Assembly: GCF_011634775.1 (NCBI RefSeq)
Contig: NZ_JAALXT010000003.1
Coordinates: 806,001 to 870,000 of the forward strand
Source of the DNA: Thalassoroseus pseudoceratinae
Lineage (GTDB): Bacteria > Planctomycetota > Planctomycetia > Planctomycetales > Planctomycetaceae
Reading direction: 5' to 3'
DNA length: 64,000 nt
Shown here: positions 8,626 through 17,972 of the stretch, one piece after another
Numbering within the stretch: position 1 is the stretch's first letter
Layout: each line of letters opens with the position of its first letter
Program-made: the position numbers and the translations under genes
Notes under the pieces: model-generated
What the model was told of the DNA's origin: nothing
Seen by the model: the letters and a program-made list of their open reading frames with translations, nothing else
Database searches by the model: none

Positions 8626-9540
8626 ATGATTTCCTTACGCCGTCGTTCCGGCTTTACCTTGATTGAATTGCTCGTTGTGATTGCGATTATCGCAATCTTG
8701 ATTGCCCTTCTGTTGCCAGCGGTTCAGCAGGCTCGTGAAGCTGCCCGCCGCACACAATGCAAGAACAACCTCAAGCAGTTGGGCATCGCGTTGCACAACT
8801 ACCATGACACACTCGGCTCGTTCCCGTCGGGGTATATCACGGCGGATACCTCCGCAGCGTCCAACTCAGCTCCGGGTTTTGCATGGAGCACGTTGGTGCT
8901 GCCGAGTCTCGAACAGAACAACCTCCACGACAGTTTCAACTTTGGACTGGATGCCAAAGACCCGGCCAACACCCCGTTCGCGACGCAGTTTTTGAGCGTG
9001 TTCCGCTGCCCCTCCGACACCGGTCCCGATACGTTTACCGTGACCATCAGCGGCACCGACTACGAACTATCCACTTCGAACTATGTCGGGATGTACGGTT
9101 ACGGCAGCGTGACAATGAATCCGGACGGTCGGAATGGTGTGTTTAGCCGAAACAGTGCGACGCGGATGCGGGATATCACCGACGGAACATCCAGCACGTT
9201 CCTAGTGGGCGAACGAAACTATGCGTTGGGAAAGTCAACTTGGTACGCGGCTTTGGAAGGATACTCGGTCGACTCGGGCATGACGATGATGAGCATGACC
9301 GAAGGCCCCGGCCAGTTGGTGCTTGGGCACGTCGGCCAACCCGCTATGATGAGTATGCCCGCCATGCATCACACCGCGAACAACACGCCGCACGTTGTGA
9401 ACTACGGTAGCTTCCATTCTGGCGGATCGCAGTTCTTGCAGGTGGACGGCTCGGTCAGTTTCATTAGCGATTCGATCAATTACGATACCTACCGCCGACT
9501 CGGCACGCGAGATGACGGTGAGGTCGTCGGGGAGTATTAA
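8626..9540 (+). CDS. DUF1559 protein with type IV pilin-like N-terminus
   Basis: 304 residues. The N-terminus [18 protein letters not shown] is a prepilin peptidase site (cut after Gly, with Glu at +5) and hydrophobic helix, continued by [14 protein letters not shown] and [17 protein letters not shown], which define the planctomycete DUF1559 (SBP_bac_10-like) family. The C-terminal [17 protein letters not shown] matches the family's H-x-DG motif. These proteins are exported pseudopilin-like and are among the largest paralogous groups in Planctomycetes; function is unsettled. Start ATG 8626 has CTGGAG 7 bases upstream; the in-frame upstream GTG/ATG options would put residues before the leader. 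Confidence 0.9.
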   Translation: MISLRRRSGFTLIELLVVIAIIAILIALLLPAVQQAREAARRTQCKNNLKQLGIALHNYHDTLGSFPSGYITADTSAASNSAPGFAWSTLVLPSLEQNNLHDSFNFGLDAKDPANTPFATQFLSVFRCPSDTGPDTFTVTISGTDYELSTSNYVGMYGYGSVTMNPDGRNGVFSRNSATRMRDITDGTSSTFLVGERNYALGKSTWYAALEGYSVDSGMTMMSMTEGPGQLVLGHVGQPAMMSMPAMHHTANNTPHVVNYGSFHSGGSQFLQVDGSVSFISDSINYDTYRRLGTRDDGEVVGEY

Positions 9541-9569
9541 GCTGCTGCGTCAGTGATATCACTGGATTC

Positions 9570-9609
9570 AAAACGGCAGGGTTCGTGGCCTTCGAACTCT
9601 GCCGTTTTT
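9570..9609 (+). terminator. Rho-independent terminator after the DUF1559 gene
   Basis: AAAACGGCAG pairs with CTGCCGTTTT (10 bases) with a second short stem GTTCG/CGAAC inside the loop, and the arm ends in a T5 run. It lies 30 bases after the stop codon at 9540. Confidence 0.8.
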
Positions 9610-9754
9610 CATGGAATGGACGAATTTTCAGAGAGCAGGTTTGGCATGAATTCTCTGCGAAATCCATTGGCGATACGGTCGCTTTTCCTGCTCGCTTGCC
9701 GTATGCTGCCTATGTTCAACGCGGGTCCGTGATTTAACCGAAACAAACTTACGA

Positions 9755-10681
9755 ATGGCGGCATCTGGTCTGAAAACCGGTCGGTCTCCCGGTCGACGTA
9801 CAACCCCCAATCGGCGGCGGCCCCCCGTTCTGACGGTGACTCGGTTCGACGTGGCCCGCGCCTTCATGTTGGCTGCGGTTCTGTTCCTGGGGATCGCAAT
9901 CATCTACTTGGGAGCGATGTACGTGGCTCCGGTTTCGACGGATGTCGATGACCATGTTGAGCTCGAAATTGTCGAGTTACCGGGGGGCTCTGATGACGGT
10001 TTCCCGGATGAAATGCTGCAAGTCGAATCCCCCGAGGAAGAAATTCCCGATGCTTCGTTGAACCAGGAAACAGCCGAAGATTTGCAAGTCGAGGAAACGC
10101 TCGAAACCGTGTTGGATGTCGCCGATGAGGCGGCTGAACTCGCACCGCAGCAAATCCAAACCAACACCGAAAGCACCGGACGTGTGGGCAGTTCGTCGGG
10201 CACGGGGCGACGGGCGTTGGGATCGGGACCGGGTGAGAAAGGCTTGCCCCGCGAACAACGTTGGTACGTTCGGTTTTCCGACGGTGCCACTCTCGAAACC
10301 TACGCCAAGCAATTGGATCACTTTGGCATCGAGTTGGGTTTACTCACACCGCAAGGTGAGTTGATTTACCTGAGTAATCTCAGTGCCAATCCGCCGAAAC
10401 AGCGTCGAGTCACCAGTGGCAAAGGTGAAAACCGATTGTACATGACTTGGCAAGGCGGCAATCGGAAATCCGCCGACCTCAAACTGTTTCAGAAAGCCGG
10501 AATCGACGCCCGACGTGGGACCATCTTTCACTTCTACCCACCGCAAGCTGAAGCCATGCTAGCTCAACGTGAGGAAGCCTACCGCGGACGTAAGGCCAGC
10601 GAAATTCGCCGAACGTATTTCGTGGTTCAGCCCATCGGTGACGGCTTTACGTTTGCGGTATCCAGACAGACGACGTTCTAA
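9755..10681 (+). CDS. TonB-like membrane-anchored periplasmic protein of an ExbBD module
   Basis: 308 residues. A basic cytoplasmic N-terminus (1-32) leads to one hydrophobic helix (about 36-58), then a strongly acidic Glu/Asp-rich stretch (65-135), a Gly/Ser linker (145-165) and a folded C-terminal domain (about 168-308). The layout is that of TonB/TolA: short cytoplasmic tail, anchor, extended spacer, terminal domain. The spacer is acidic rather than Pro/Lys-rich, and I do not see a TonB YP motif. It is followed 45 bases later by the ExbB/TolQ gene and starts the putative five-gene operon. The role as force-transmitting partner is inferred from position and architecture. Confidence 0.65.
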   Translation: MAASGLKTGRSPGRRTTPNRRRPPVLTVTRFDVARAFMLAAVLFLGIAIIYLGAMYVAPVSTDVDDHVELEIVELPGGSDDGFPDEMLQVESPEEEIPDASLNQETAEDLQVEETLETVLDVADEAAELAPQQIQTNTESTGRVGSSSGTGRRALGSGPGEKGLPREQRWYVRFSDGATLETYAKQLDHFGIELGLLTPQGELIYLSNLSANPPKQRRVTSGKGENRLYMTWQGGNRKSADLKLFQKAGIDARRGTIFHFYPPQAEAMLAQREEAYRGRKASEIRRTYFVVQPIGDGFTFAVSRQTTF

Positions 10682-10726
10682 GAAACACTTCGTGACCGTC
10701 CACATCGTGAGGAAACCAAACCCAAG

Positions 10727-11389
10727 ATGGAACAAGTTTTAGAAATCGCCGGCTTCGCGATCTACGTCGCAATGGGGCTGACGGCCCTGTTCGGTTTGTT
10801 TTGGCTCGTCCTGCTGTATTTTCGCATTGGACAGAAACGATTTTCCTCTTCCACGCAGGCTGACACGTTTTTGGACGAAGTCCGCGAAAACCTCGAACGT
10901 CGAGATTATGAACGGATCGCCGAGCAATGTGACACCGCTCCGTATTGGAGCAAGGCCGTTCCGCAGTTGATTTTGATCTCGATGCAACACATCAATCGGC
11001 CGCTCGGGAAACTCAAGCGCTTGCTCGCCGAACGGTTGGAAGTCGATATTCTTGCGTCGCTCGAATACGGCATGAGTTGGATCGCCACCTTTGCGAAGAC
11101 CGCACCAATGTTGGGGTTGCTGGGAACCGTGGTTGGGATGATCAACGCTTTCGGCAAAATCGCCGCCGCACAGAGTTCCGGAATTCGCCCCGAGGCGTTG
11201 GCTCAGGACATTAGTTTCGCATTGGCGACGACGGCGATGGGGTTGTCAATTGCGATTCCCCTCGTGATGGGAGGCAACGTCATCCACATTCGCATGGGCA
11301 AACTGCAAGACAGCGTGCAAGGTGACCTCACTCGTTTCTTCAATGATCTCGAAGAAATGCAGTCCAAACGCAATTCCAACCCGGCGTGA
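10727..11389 (+). CDS. MotA/TolQ/ExbB proton channel family protein
   Basis: 220 residues. A first membrane helix lies at about 10-30, a cytoplasmic region at 35-110 and two more helices at about 112-135 and 155-180. The central segment FAKTAPMLGLLGTVVGMINAF and the following ISFALATTAMGLSIAIPLV are the family signature. ExbB/TolQ proteins form the pentameric stator that works with ExbD/TolR dimers to use the proton gradient. The gene is followed after 4 bases by an exbD-like gene, so the complex is co-produced. Confidence 0.92.
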   Translation: MEQVLEIAGFAIYVAMGLTALFGLFWLVLLYFRIGQKRFSSSTQADTFLDEVRENLERRDYERIAEQCDTAPYWSKAVPQLILISMQHINRPLGKLKRLLAERLEVDILASLEYGMSWIATFAKTAPMLGLLGTVVGMINAFGKIAAAQSSGIRPEALAQDISFALATTAMGLSIAIPLVMGGNVIHIRMGKLQDSVQGDLTRFFNDLEEMQSKRNSNPA

Positions 11390-11393
11390 ACCG

Positions 11394-11852
11394 ATGGCTC
11401 CAGAACCCACCATCGCCGACGAAGCTGACGACGCTCCGTTGGTCCAAAAACGTCGCACCTACGATGCGGAACTCGACATCACTCCGATGATCGACGTGGT
11501 ATTTTTGCTGTTGATCTTCTTCATGGTGACATCGACCATGCAGCAAGATTCCCAGAACGATCCGCCACCGGCCGAACATGGCGTTGGCGTGGAATCGCTG
11601 GAAGCCATCGTCATCAGTGTCAACAAGCCGGAAGCGTCGGGCGGGGAACCGAGCATTGTTCTCAGTGACGGCACACCCGGCACGATTGAGGAAATCACCG
11701 GGGATGTGGAACGTGGTTTGGCAGAGGGAAAATCCGATGTCATCATCAAAGCTGATCGGGACATCACCAATGGCTTCACCATGCGAGTGTATCGTGCCGC
11801 CAGCGAAGTTCCGGGAATCCATCTGCACGTTCAAGTCAAAGACAAAAAGTGA
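11394..11852 (+). CDS. ExbD/TolR family protein
   Basis: 152 residues from ATG 11394, 4 bases after the ExbB stop. The single helix ITPMIDVVFLLLIFFMVTS carries the essential membrane aspartate (Asp34). The periplasmic domain follows (about 60-152), with DVIIKADRDITNG and a C-terminal HLHVQVKDKK, as in ExbD/TolR. It would pair with the preceding ExbB-like channel and possibly with the second ExbD in this operon as a heterodimer. A longer in-frame start at 11322 overlaps the ExbB gene and is not needed. Confidence 0.92.
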   Translation: MAPEPTIADEADDAPLVQKRRTYDAELDITPMIDVVFLLLIFFMVTSTMQQDSQNDPPPAEHGVGVESLEAIVISVNKPEASGGEPSIVLSDGTPGTIEEITGDVERGLAEGKSDVIIKADRDITNGFTMRVYRAASEVPGIHLHVQVKDKK

Positions 11853-11900
11853 CGGCCGCTTTCGTATGCAGCTCCGATAGGAAAGATCGTCCACGATTCG

Positions 11901-12566
11901 ATGCCGATAATTTTTCGCTGCCGCTTTTGCGGCCAGAAACTCAGCGTCTCGAACAGCACCGCCGGCAAAACGACGGACTGCCCACGATGCGCCCAACAAA
12001 TTCAGATCCCCAAACCATCCAAACCGAAACCCAAGCCTGTACCGACAGCGAAAGAGCAACCGGCAAGCAAGAAGCCGGTTCCAACCACCAAACGCACACA
12101 GTCGGTCATCGCCGACGATGACGATTACGATTTCGATCTTCGCGGAAGTCGAATCGAAGCTGACGACATGGATCTCACGCCGATGGTCGACGTGACGTTT
12201 CTTCTTCTGATCTTCTTTATGATCACCGCGTCGTTCAGCATGACGAAAACAATTGAGACCCCCGCTCCCGATCCGGAGAAACAAGGGGCTCAGCAAACGA
12301 TTCAAAATTTGGAAGACTTGGAACGGACATCCGTGATGGTCAGAATTGATCAGGATGATGTGATTTTTGTTGATGATGAATCTATCCCCGATCCTTCCGA
12401 GTTGGAATTCCTCCTCGCTGACAAACTGCGGTCCGAGGATAAGAACGAACTCATCATCCAGACGGACCCGGCATCCCGACATGAGACATTCGTCAAAGTT
12501 TTCGACGCCGGGACGGGCGCGGGGATGCAAAAGATTCGCCTTGCAACAGTGGCCAGCGACGATTGA
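11901..12566 (+). CDS. Zinc ribbon-ExbD/TolR fusion protein
   Basis: 221 residues. The N-terminus has CRFCG (Cys7, Cys10) and CPRC (Cys27, Cys30) with AGKTTD between, a zinc ribbon pattern widely repeated in planctomycete proteins. A Lys/Pro linker (36-68) and acidic patch (71-80) lead to the ExbD helix LTPMVDVTFLLLIFFM with the conserved aspartate Asp97, then a periplasmic domain (about 120-221). Because the ExbD N-terminus faces the cytoplasm, the zinc ribbon should be cytoplasmic and could bind nucleic acid or protein. It follows the first exbD by 48 bases in the same putative operon. ExbD proteins are normally about 140 residues, so this is a clear domain addition. Confidence 0.9.
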   Translation: MPIIFRCRFCGQKLSVSNSTAGKTTDCPRCAQQIQIPKPSKPKPKPVPTAKEQPASKKPVPTTKRTQSVIADDDDYDFDLRGSRIEADDMDLTPMVDVTFLLLIFFMITASFSMTKTIETPAPDPEKQGAQQTIQNLEDLERTSVMVRIDQDDVIFVDDESIPDPSELEFLLADKLRSEDKNELIIQTDPASRHETFVKVFDAGTGAGMQKIRLATVASDD

Positions 12567-12620
12567 TAACAGCCACGGTATAGAACAGACTTCGACAGGT
12601 CTTCGATAGAAAACGGTTTC

Positions 12621-15600
12621 ATGCCCCGCGACGTTCCACCCCCACCGCCAGAACGCAAACCGCCGGACGACGATTCCTGGAGTGATATCTCTGGGGAGTC
12701 CTCCTGGGAACTTCCGGCCGCCGACATTCCGGACGCTGACCGTACGGGAAAAGAGGAATTCTCGTCACTCTACGATGAGGAACTGGTCGAAGCGGACGAG
12801 GAATCCGTCGAAGCCGAGCCCGAGCGAACGCGGAGTCGGTACGATGACTTGCTCGACGATGATGAAATTGTCTCTGTCGAGATGGAGAGTCTCGACGCGG
12901 ATGAATCTTCGGACGACGAGTTGGTTTTCGAAGATGAGTCCGTTGAGAGTTTGCCGACACCGAAGGCAATGCGAGCAGCGAAGTCGGAACCGAAAGACGA
13001 GGCGGCTACCGAAGATGCCGCGGAAACTGCGACGCGTCGAGAACCGGTTGCGGATCGCATCCGGGAACGTTTTGGTAGCGGCCGCACACGCCCCGGCGAT
13101 CACGACGTCATCCGCTCGCCGATCGTACTGGCGTTGCTCGGTGGCGCCGTCATTTGCACACTCGTCGCCGTCACGCTTTGGTTTCTGACTAACAGAAACA
13201 AATCCGAACACCAGTACCTCGCCGCAGACCAAGCCCTTCAGGAAGGGCGATATATGCAGGCTGTGGAATTGTTCGAGAACTTTCTCGTTGAGAACCCAAC
13301 CGATCAACGTGTTGCGGATGCTCGGATCGGGATTGGTCGGGCAAATATCCTGCGTCAGATCTCCGGTGGCGCACCGGATTGGCAAGCCGGGATCGACGCA
13401 ATCGTGGACTTTCGCCGCGAGTACCGGGAGTTCGAGACTTACAACGATCAAAAAATTGATTTGCAAAAGTGGTCTAGTGAGATCGCCGAAGGTGCGGCAC
13501 GCGATGCAGTCGAACTCAAAAGAAGGGAACTCATCGACGTATCCCGCGAAGCATTCAAACTTGCTCAGCATTTTAGTCCGGTGGACGACCAACCGGATGA
13601 ACTCGCGGAGCGTTTGGAGAAGCGTTGGATTTTAGCCGTCGATGTGGCGGATCAGCGAGATGCGTACGAGCAAGCCATCCAGGCAACGGAGACCGCACTC
13701 GCGGCAGACCCACCCCAGACGATGCAAGCCTTGGTCGCACGACGCAATTTGCTGCTAGAGTTTCCCAAGCTCGATGGTGATTCCAAGTTAAATCGTCTGC
13801 TCAAACAGACGCTGGATGCCGAGAAAAAATTGATCTTGCGGGACAATCCCGACATCAATCCGGAAACGAGAGATCCCTTGCAGGACGCACCTGGCATGGT
13901 CGTTTTGACCGAACAAACTCGGACCCGTGCCAGTGAGCAAAGCGATGGGCAAACCGTCTTCGCGATGGGTCGCGGAGTTCTTTTCGGACTCGACACCGTC
14001 ACCGGTCAGCCGCTGTGGCGTCGGACTGTCGGTCAACGCAGCGGATTCTTTCCCCAATCAGTTCCCACCGCAGTTCCCGGACTTCTCATCCATGATCAGC
14101 GGCGAGGCGAACTGGTTTTGTTGGAGAGCCGCACCGGCAAACTTCAGTGGCGAATACCGCTCGCAGAGCCATCGGTCAGTGAACCACTTGTAGAAGGCGG
14201 ACACATATTTTTGCCGACGATGAGCGGACGGCTCTACAAACTTGATCTCGAATCAGGCCGCATCATTGGCAGGATTCATTTTTCCCAAAGTCTGATCGGT
14301 CCTCCGATTCTCCCACGTGATAGCGCAGCGTTGGTTGTGGTTGGGGAACGTGCGATTGCCTACACGGTGACGCTTCAGGACTTCGAAGTCGTTGCGACTG
14401 CGTACACCGGTCATGCGGCTGGGTCATTAGATTCTCCACCGCGAGGGCGACAAACGGATTCCGTCGATGTCCCTGCGATGCCGTTAGGCTCACTTTTGCT
14501 GCTGGCAGAGAACCAGCCGAATCGGCGATGTCAGTTGCGGTTATACGACTTGAAAAATCCCGGAGAGGAGATCCCGCAGGTTGCCAGCGAAACAATTCAA
14601 GGGCATGTGACAAGTCCACCGTTGTTGCGAGGAAATCTCTTGTTTGTGGCTTCTGGGAAAAATCGTGTCACTGCCTTTGCCGTAACGGATGATCCAGATC
14701 AACCACCCCTTAGTCGAATCGCCCAGCAGAACATCGTGGGCAATCAGACCCGTTCGGCATACTTGACTGCGACTTCAAGCGATCAATTGTGGTACGCCGG
14801 GAACGGTTTGTATCGACTCGACCTTTCGAGTGGGGCATTGTCGGTTGTCGCAAATATTGCCACAGACAGTGTCGCCGCACAGCCGCTACAACGCAGTGGT
14901 GATATTCTATTTATGGGGCGGCATCAGGCGTTCAATCAGTCGGTGCTGCTGTCACCATATCAAATTGATTCCCTGACTAGTAACTGGGGGACGACAATTG
15001 GTTCTCGCATCCTAGCATACACGGGTGACAAGACGGCAGCGGGTTTTCTGAACGAAGACGGGCGATTCTTTCGACTACAACAGGCGGAACTACAATCCAA
15101 TGAACGCACGAAGTTCGATACTAATTCTACGGTAACCCTGCCGATTCCAGATGGCTTGAAACTCCCACTCATGGCCACTGCGATTACAGAACAAAAGATT
15201 GCGGCAGTTGCAGGGGGGGAATCATCAACGTGTTGGATTCTTGATCTCGGAGGACAAGTCTCGCAAACGCACACTTTGAGCGAAACGCCGGAGTTGGCCC
15301 CCATCCCGATGGGCGAGGGCTTTGTTCTAGCAATGCCAAACGGTCGCCTGCAATACATCAATTTAGATTCAAGTCGACCAGCAGTTGACGACTATAAACC
15401 CAAGATCGAAACAGACGAAGACAACCAACCTGGCGAACAATCTGTTGTGGCGTGGGTTCATGCTGACCGCATCAACGACGAGCTATTGCTAGCACTTGAT
15501 ACCAACAGTCAACTCATTCAAGTTCAGTTACGAAAGCAACCCTCGCCTCACCTCTACGGTATACGCACGGTTCAGCTTGATTCATTAGTCGCGATGCCGT

Positions 15601-16058
15601 TTGTCTTACAAGACAACTTCCTGGCTCTGACCACGATTGAGGGGCAACTACAGTTGATGGATTCCCAGACCCTGCAGCCCGTGGGCGAAATTGAACTTCC
15701 AGGAGCTGTGTCGAACGAGCTTTGGTCGGCCAAAGGATGGGTGTTTGCTGAGACCGAAGCCAGTACACTCCATGCCATCGCGATCGGTGAGCAACCAAAA
15801 CTCGCTTGGTCCGTCAGCAACGACAACACCACTGAGGATGTCCGTCTAGCCGGACCGCCATTTGTCAAAGGTCCACATCTCTGGGTGACTCGTCGCAACG
15901 GTGATTTGTCGATCATCGAACTCGATATTGGGAAGCTTCGAAAGACGATCCCGTTGCATAACGAATTGGACTCCGGGCCGATTCAGATCGGTGATCAACT
16001 CTATGTCTACACCGTCGATGGTGGGCTGATTTCACTAGACGGTATCGAAGTGGATTAA
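12621..16058 (+). CDS. Giant membrane protein: acidic cytoplasmic region, TPR, PQQ-type beta-propeller
   Basis: 1145 residues. Residues 1-160 are very acidic (long runs of Asp/Glu/Ser). A single helix follows at about 168-192 (SPIVLALLGGAVICTLVAVT). Residues 195-430 are helical with a TPR-like start (QEGRYMQAVELFENFLVENP). From about 440 to the end there are repeated blades of the type GVLFGLDTVTGQPLWRR, GKLQWRIPL and GRLYKLDLESGR, typical of PQQ-like/quinoprotein propellers (often without PQQ). The gene follows the zinc-ribbon ExbD gene by 54 bases and closes the operon. A periplasmic scaffold or BamB-like assembly role is possible; no enzymatic residues are evident. Confidence 0.8.
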   Translation: MPRDVPPPPPERKPPDDDSWSDISGESSWELPAADIPDADRTGKEEFSSLYDEELVEADEESVEAEPERTRSRYDDLLDDDEIVSVEMESLDADESSDDELVFEDESVESLPTPKAMRAAKSEPKDEAATEDAAETATRREPVADRIRERFGSGRTRPGDHDVIRSPIVLALLGGAVICTLVAVTLWFLTNRNKSEHQYLAADQALQEGRYMQAVELFENFLVENPTDQRVADARIGIGRANILRQISGGAPDWQAGIDAIVDFRREYREFETYNDQKIDLQKWSSEIAEGAARDAVELKRRELIDVSREAFKLAQHFSPVDDQPDELAERLEKRWILAVDVADQRDAYEQAIQATETALAADPPQTMQALVARRNLLLEFPKLDGDSKLNRLLKQTLDAEKKLILRDNPDINPETRDPLQDAPGMVVLTEQTRTRASEQSDGQTVFAMGRGVLFGLDTVTGQPLWRRTVGQRSGFFPQSVPTAVPGLLIHDQRRGELVLLESRTGKLQWRIPLAEPSVSEPLVEGGHIFLPTMSGRLYKLDLESGRIIGRIHFSQSLIGPPILPRDSAALVVVGERAIAYTVTLQDFEVVATAYTGHAAGSLDSPPRGRQTDSVDVPAMPLGSLLLLAENQPNRRCQLRLYDLKNPGEEIPQVASETIQGHVTSPPLLRGNLLFVASGKNRVTAFAVTDDPDQPPLSRIAQQNIVGNQTRSAYLTATSSDQLWYAGNGLYRLDLSSGALSVVANIATDSVAAQPLQRSGDILFMGRHQAFNQSVLLSPYQIDSLTSNWGTTIGSRILAYTGDKTAAGFLNEDGRFFRLQQAELQSNERTKFDTNSTVTLPIPDGLKLPLMATAITEQKIAAVAGGESSTCWILDLGGQVSQTHTLSETPELAPIPMGEGFVLAMPNGRLQYINLDSSRPAVDDYKPKIETDEDNQPGEQSVVAWVHADRINDELLLALDTNSQLIQVQLRKQPSPHLYGIRTVQLDSLVAMPFVLQDNFLALTTIEGQLQLMDSQTLQPVGEIELPGAVSNELWSAKGWVFAETEASTLHAIAIGEQPKLAWSVSNDNTTEDVRLAGPPFVKGPHLWVTRRNGDLSIIELDIGKLRKTIPLHNELDSGPIQIGDQLYVYTVDGGLISLDGIEVD

Positions 16059-16342
16059 TTACGCACGTTGCAGCCACCATGAGCGTTCCTTCGTGATTCA
16101 CAACGTAAGACCGTCTAGTGAAAGCACCGTTGTGTCCCGTTCGTGTTTAGCCTCGTGGGATTGCATCTCGGGAGCTTTGTCACGACCAAACTGTCTCTTC
16201 GAAACTGTCAGTGCATCAATATGCTTGCGGAATCGGTACGTTCGTTTTACAACGGAGTTTCTGCAGACGTTCTGTTGGCACCCGATCTTGAGTGGTTGCC
16301 ACCGTTTTGCTCACACGTGTGCTTCCAATCCGAGTAACAAGT

Positions 16343-17779
16343 ATGCAACGTTTTATTCATCACAGTCTTCTGCTAGTCATCGGGTTGGCTTACCTTCCCG
16401 CCACATTGCAGGCGGCCGATCACCCGAATGTGCTATTGCTTTGTATTGACGACTTACGGCCTGAGTTAGGTTGCTATGGTGTTGACTATATTCAATCCCC
16501 TCGGATCGACGCCTTGGCGAAAAAGGGGCGTATTTTTACGAAGCACTATGTGCAGGCTCCCACTTGTGGTGCGTCGCGGTTTGCCTTGTTGACTGGTACT
16601 TACGGTTCCTACGGGAACAACGCGTTGTTTAAGAGGTCGCGAGAGCTACGTTCCGGGGCTGAATCAGTCCCACCGAGTTTTCCGGCATGGTTCAAGACGC
16701 ATGGTTATCGCACGGTATCGGTCGGGAAGGTGTCGCATCATCCGGGTGGACGCGGTGGTTCCAACTGGGACGATGATTCCCAGCCCGAGATGCCAAACTC
16801 CTGGGATCGACATCTAATGCCTTGCGGGGACTGGGAGCATCCACGTGGTGCTATGCATGGATTAGCCCACGGGGAAATTCGAAAGAACGCAAAGGAGATG
16901 GATGTCTTTCAGTCGAAGCCGGGGTCAGACGACATTTATCCCGACGGGTTAATCACTGCAGAGGCATTGCATCAACTTGATGACTTGGCCAAAGATACTG
17001 CCGAGACCCCGTTTTTCTTAGCCGTTGGAATTATCCGTCCGCATCTTCCGTTCGGTGCACCCGCAAAATACTTTGAGCCCTATCGAGATGCGGTTTTGCC
17101 GGCAATCGAGCATCCGTCGAAACCAACCGGCAAAACGACGTGGCATGGTTCTGGCGAGTTTATGAAGTACAACCGCTGGAAGCGAAATCCTAACACGGAC
17201 GCTGAATTTGCAACCGAGGTTCGCAAGCACTATGCCGCTTGCGTCACGTATGCGGATACCCTTGTGGGCCGGATTCTCGATCGTCTCGATCAACTGAAGC
17301 AACGCGAAAATACGATCGTCGTTCTTTGGGGGGATCACGGTTGGCATCTCGGGGAACAGGCGGTTTGGGGGAAGCATACCTTGTTCGAGGAGTCGTTGCG
17401 GTCTCCCTTAATTGTTTCATTCGACGGCATGGATGATCCCGGCGAATCGAGCTCGGCTATTGTGGAGACGATTGATATCTTTCCCACCGTCTGTGAGTTG
17501 GCGAGCATTCCCCGCCCGAATGGTATTGATGGGCAATCGTTAGTTCCGAATATCAACGATCCCAAGAAACAGGGGACCGAAGCGGTGTCTTACGGTTCTA
17601 GAGCAACGACAATTCGGACGCCAACGCATCGAATGGTTTTGCATCGTAATGGGTATGCGGAACTCTATGACCATCGTACTCCGGCGGGTGAAACTGTAAA
17701 CATCGCGGAACGTGAGCCGGAAACTGTTCAACGACTCACTGAGAAGCTGCATAGCAAACGATCTTTCCCCCGAAACTAG
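16343..17779 (+). CDS. Secreted sulfatase, iduronate-2-sulfatase-like
   Basis: 478 residues with a signal peptide (about 1-24, ending LQAAD). Metal ligands are in [15 protein letters not shown] and [11 protein letters not shown]. The formylglycine precursor is the cysteine of [14 protein letters not shown], a C-x-A-x-R variant of the C-x-P-x-R sulfatase signature. SVGKVSHH supplies the Lys/His pair. The overall order matches type I sulfatases close to iduronate-2-sulfatase, which act on sulfated polysaccharides. It is the first of two tandem sulfatase genes; no formylglycine-generating enzyme or sulfatase-maturase gene lies in the window. ATG 16343 begins directly with the signal peptide. Confidence 0.9.
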   Translation: MQRFIHHSLLLVIGLAYLPATLQAADHPNVLLLCIDDLRPELGCYGVDYIQSPRIDALAKKGRIFTKHYVQAPTCGASRFALLTGTYGSYGNNALFKRSRELRSGAESVPPSFPAWFKTHGYRTVSVGKVSHHPGGRGGSNWDDDSQPEMPNSWDRHLMPCGDWEHPRGAMHGLAHGEIRKNAKEMDVFQSKPGSDDIYPDGLITAEALHQLDDLAKDTAETPFFLAVGIIRPHLPFGAPAKYFEPYRDAVLPAIEHPSKPTGKTTWHGSGEFMKYNRWKRNPNTDAEFATEVRKHYAACVTYADTLVGRILDRLDQLKQRENTIVVLWGDHGWHLGEQAVWGKHTLFEESLRSPLIVSFDGMDDPGESSSAIVETIDIFPTVCELASIPRPNGIDGQSLVPNINDPKKQGTEAVSYGSRATTIRTPTHRMVLHRNGYAELYDHRTPAGETVNIAEREPETVQRLTEKLHSKRSFPRN

Positions 17780-17972
17780 TGTCGCGACTACGCGGTTGAT
17801 GGGAACGCATAACTGCGTCGGTTTTTAAGGGGCTCTAGGTAACCTGTGACTACTCGATATCTGTATGAGTTGTGACAAATCGATTTAAAGGCTTTTGTAA
17901 CTGAAAACCAACTCCGAATAATCGCTAATCGCTCACGATGCTAGTATTCCTACACACGAAGAGTTTAGTCCA

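Noticed and set aside
11340-12530. 396-codon minus-strand frame opposite the two exbD genes
   Set aside because: The plus strand has ExbD helices and the conserved membrane Asp in both genes. The antisense frame has low-complexity Arg/His/Phe content and no motif.
12765-13592. 275-codon minus-strand frame opposite the start of the propeller protein
   Set aside because: The plus frame continues for 1145 codons with a ribosome-facing start and domain motifs; the antisense frame has none.
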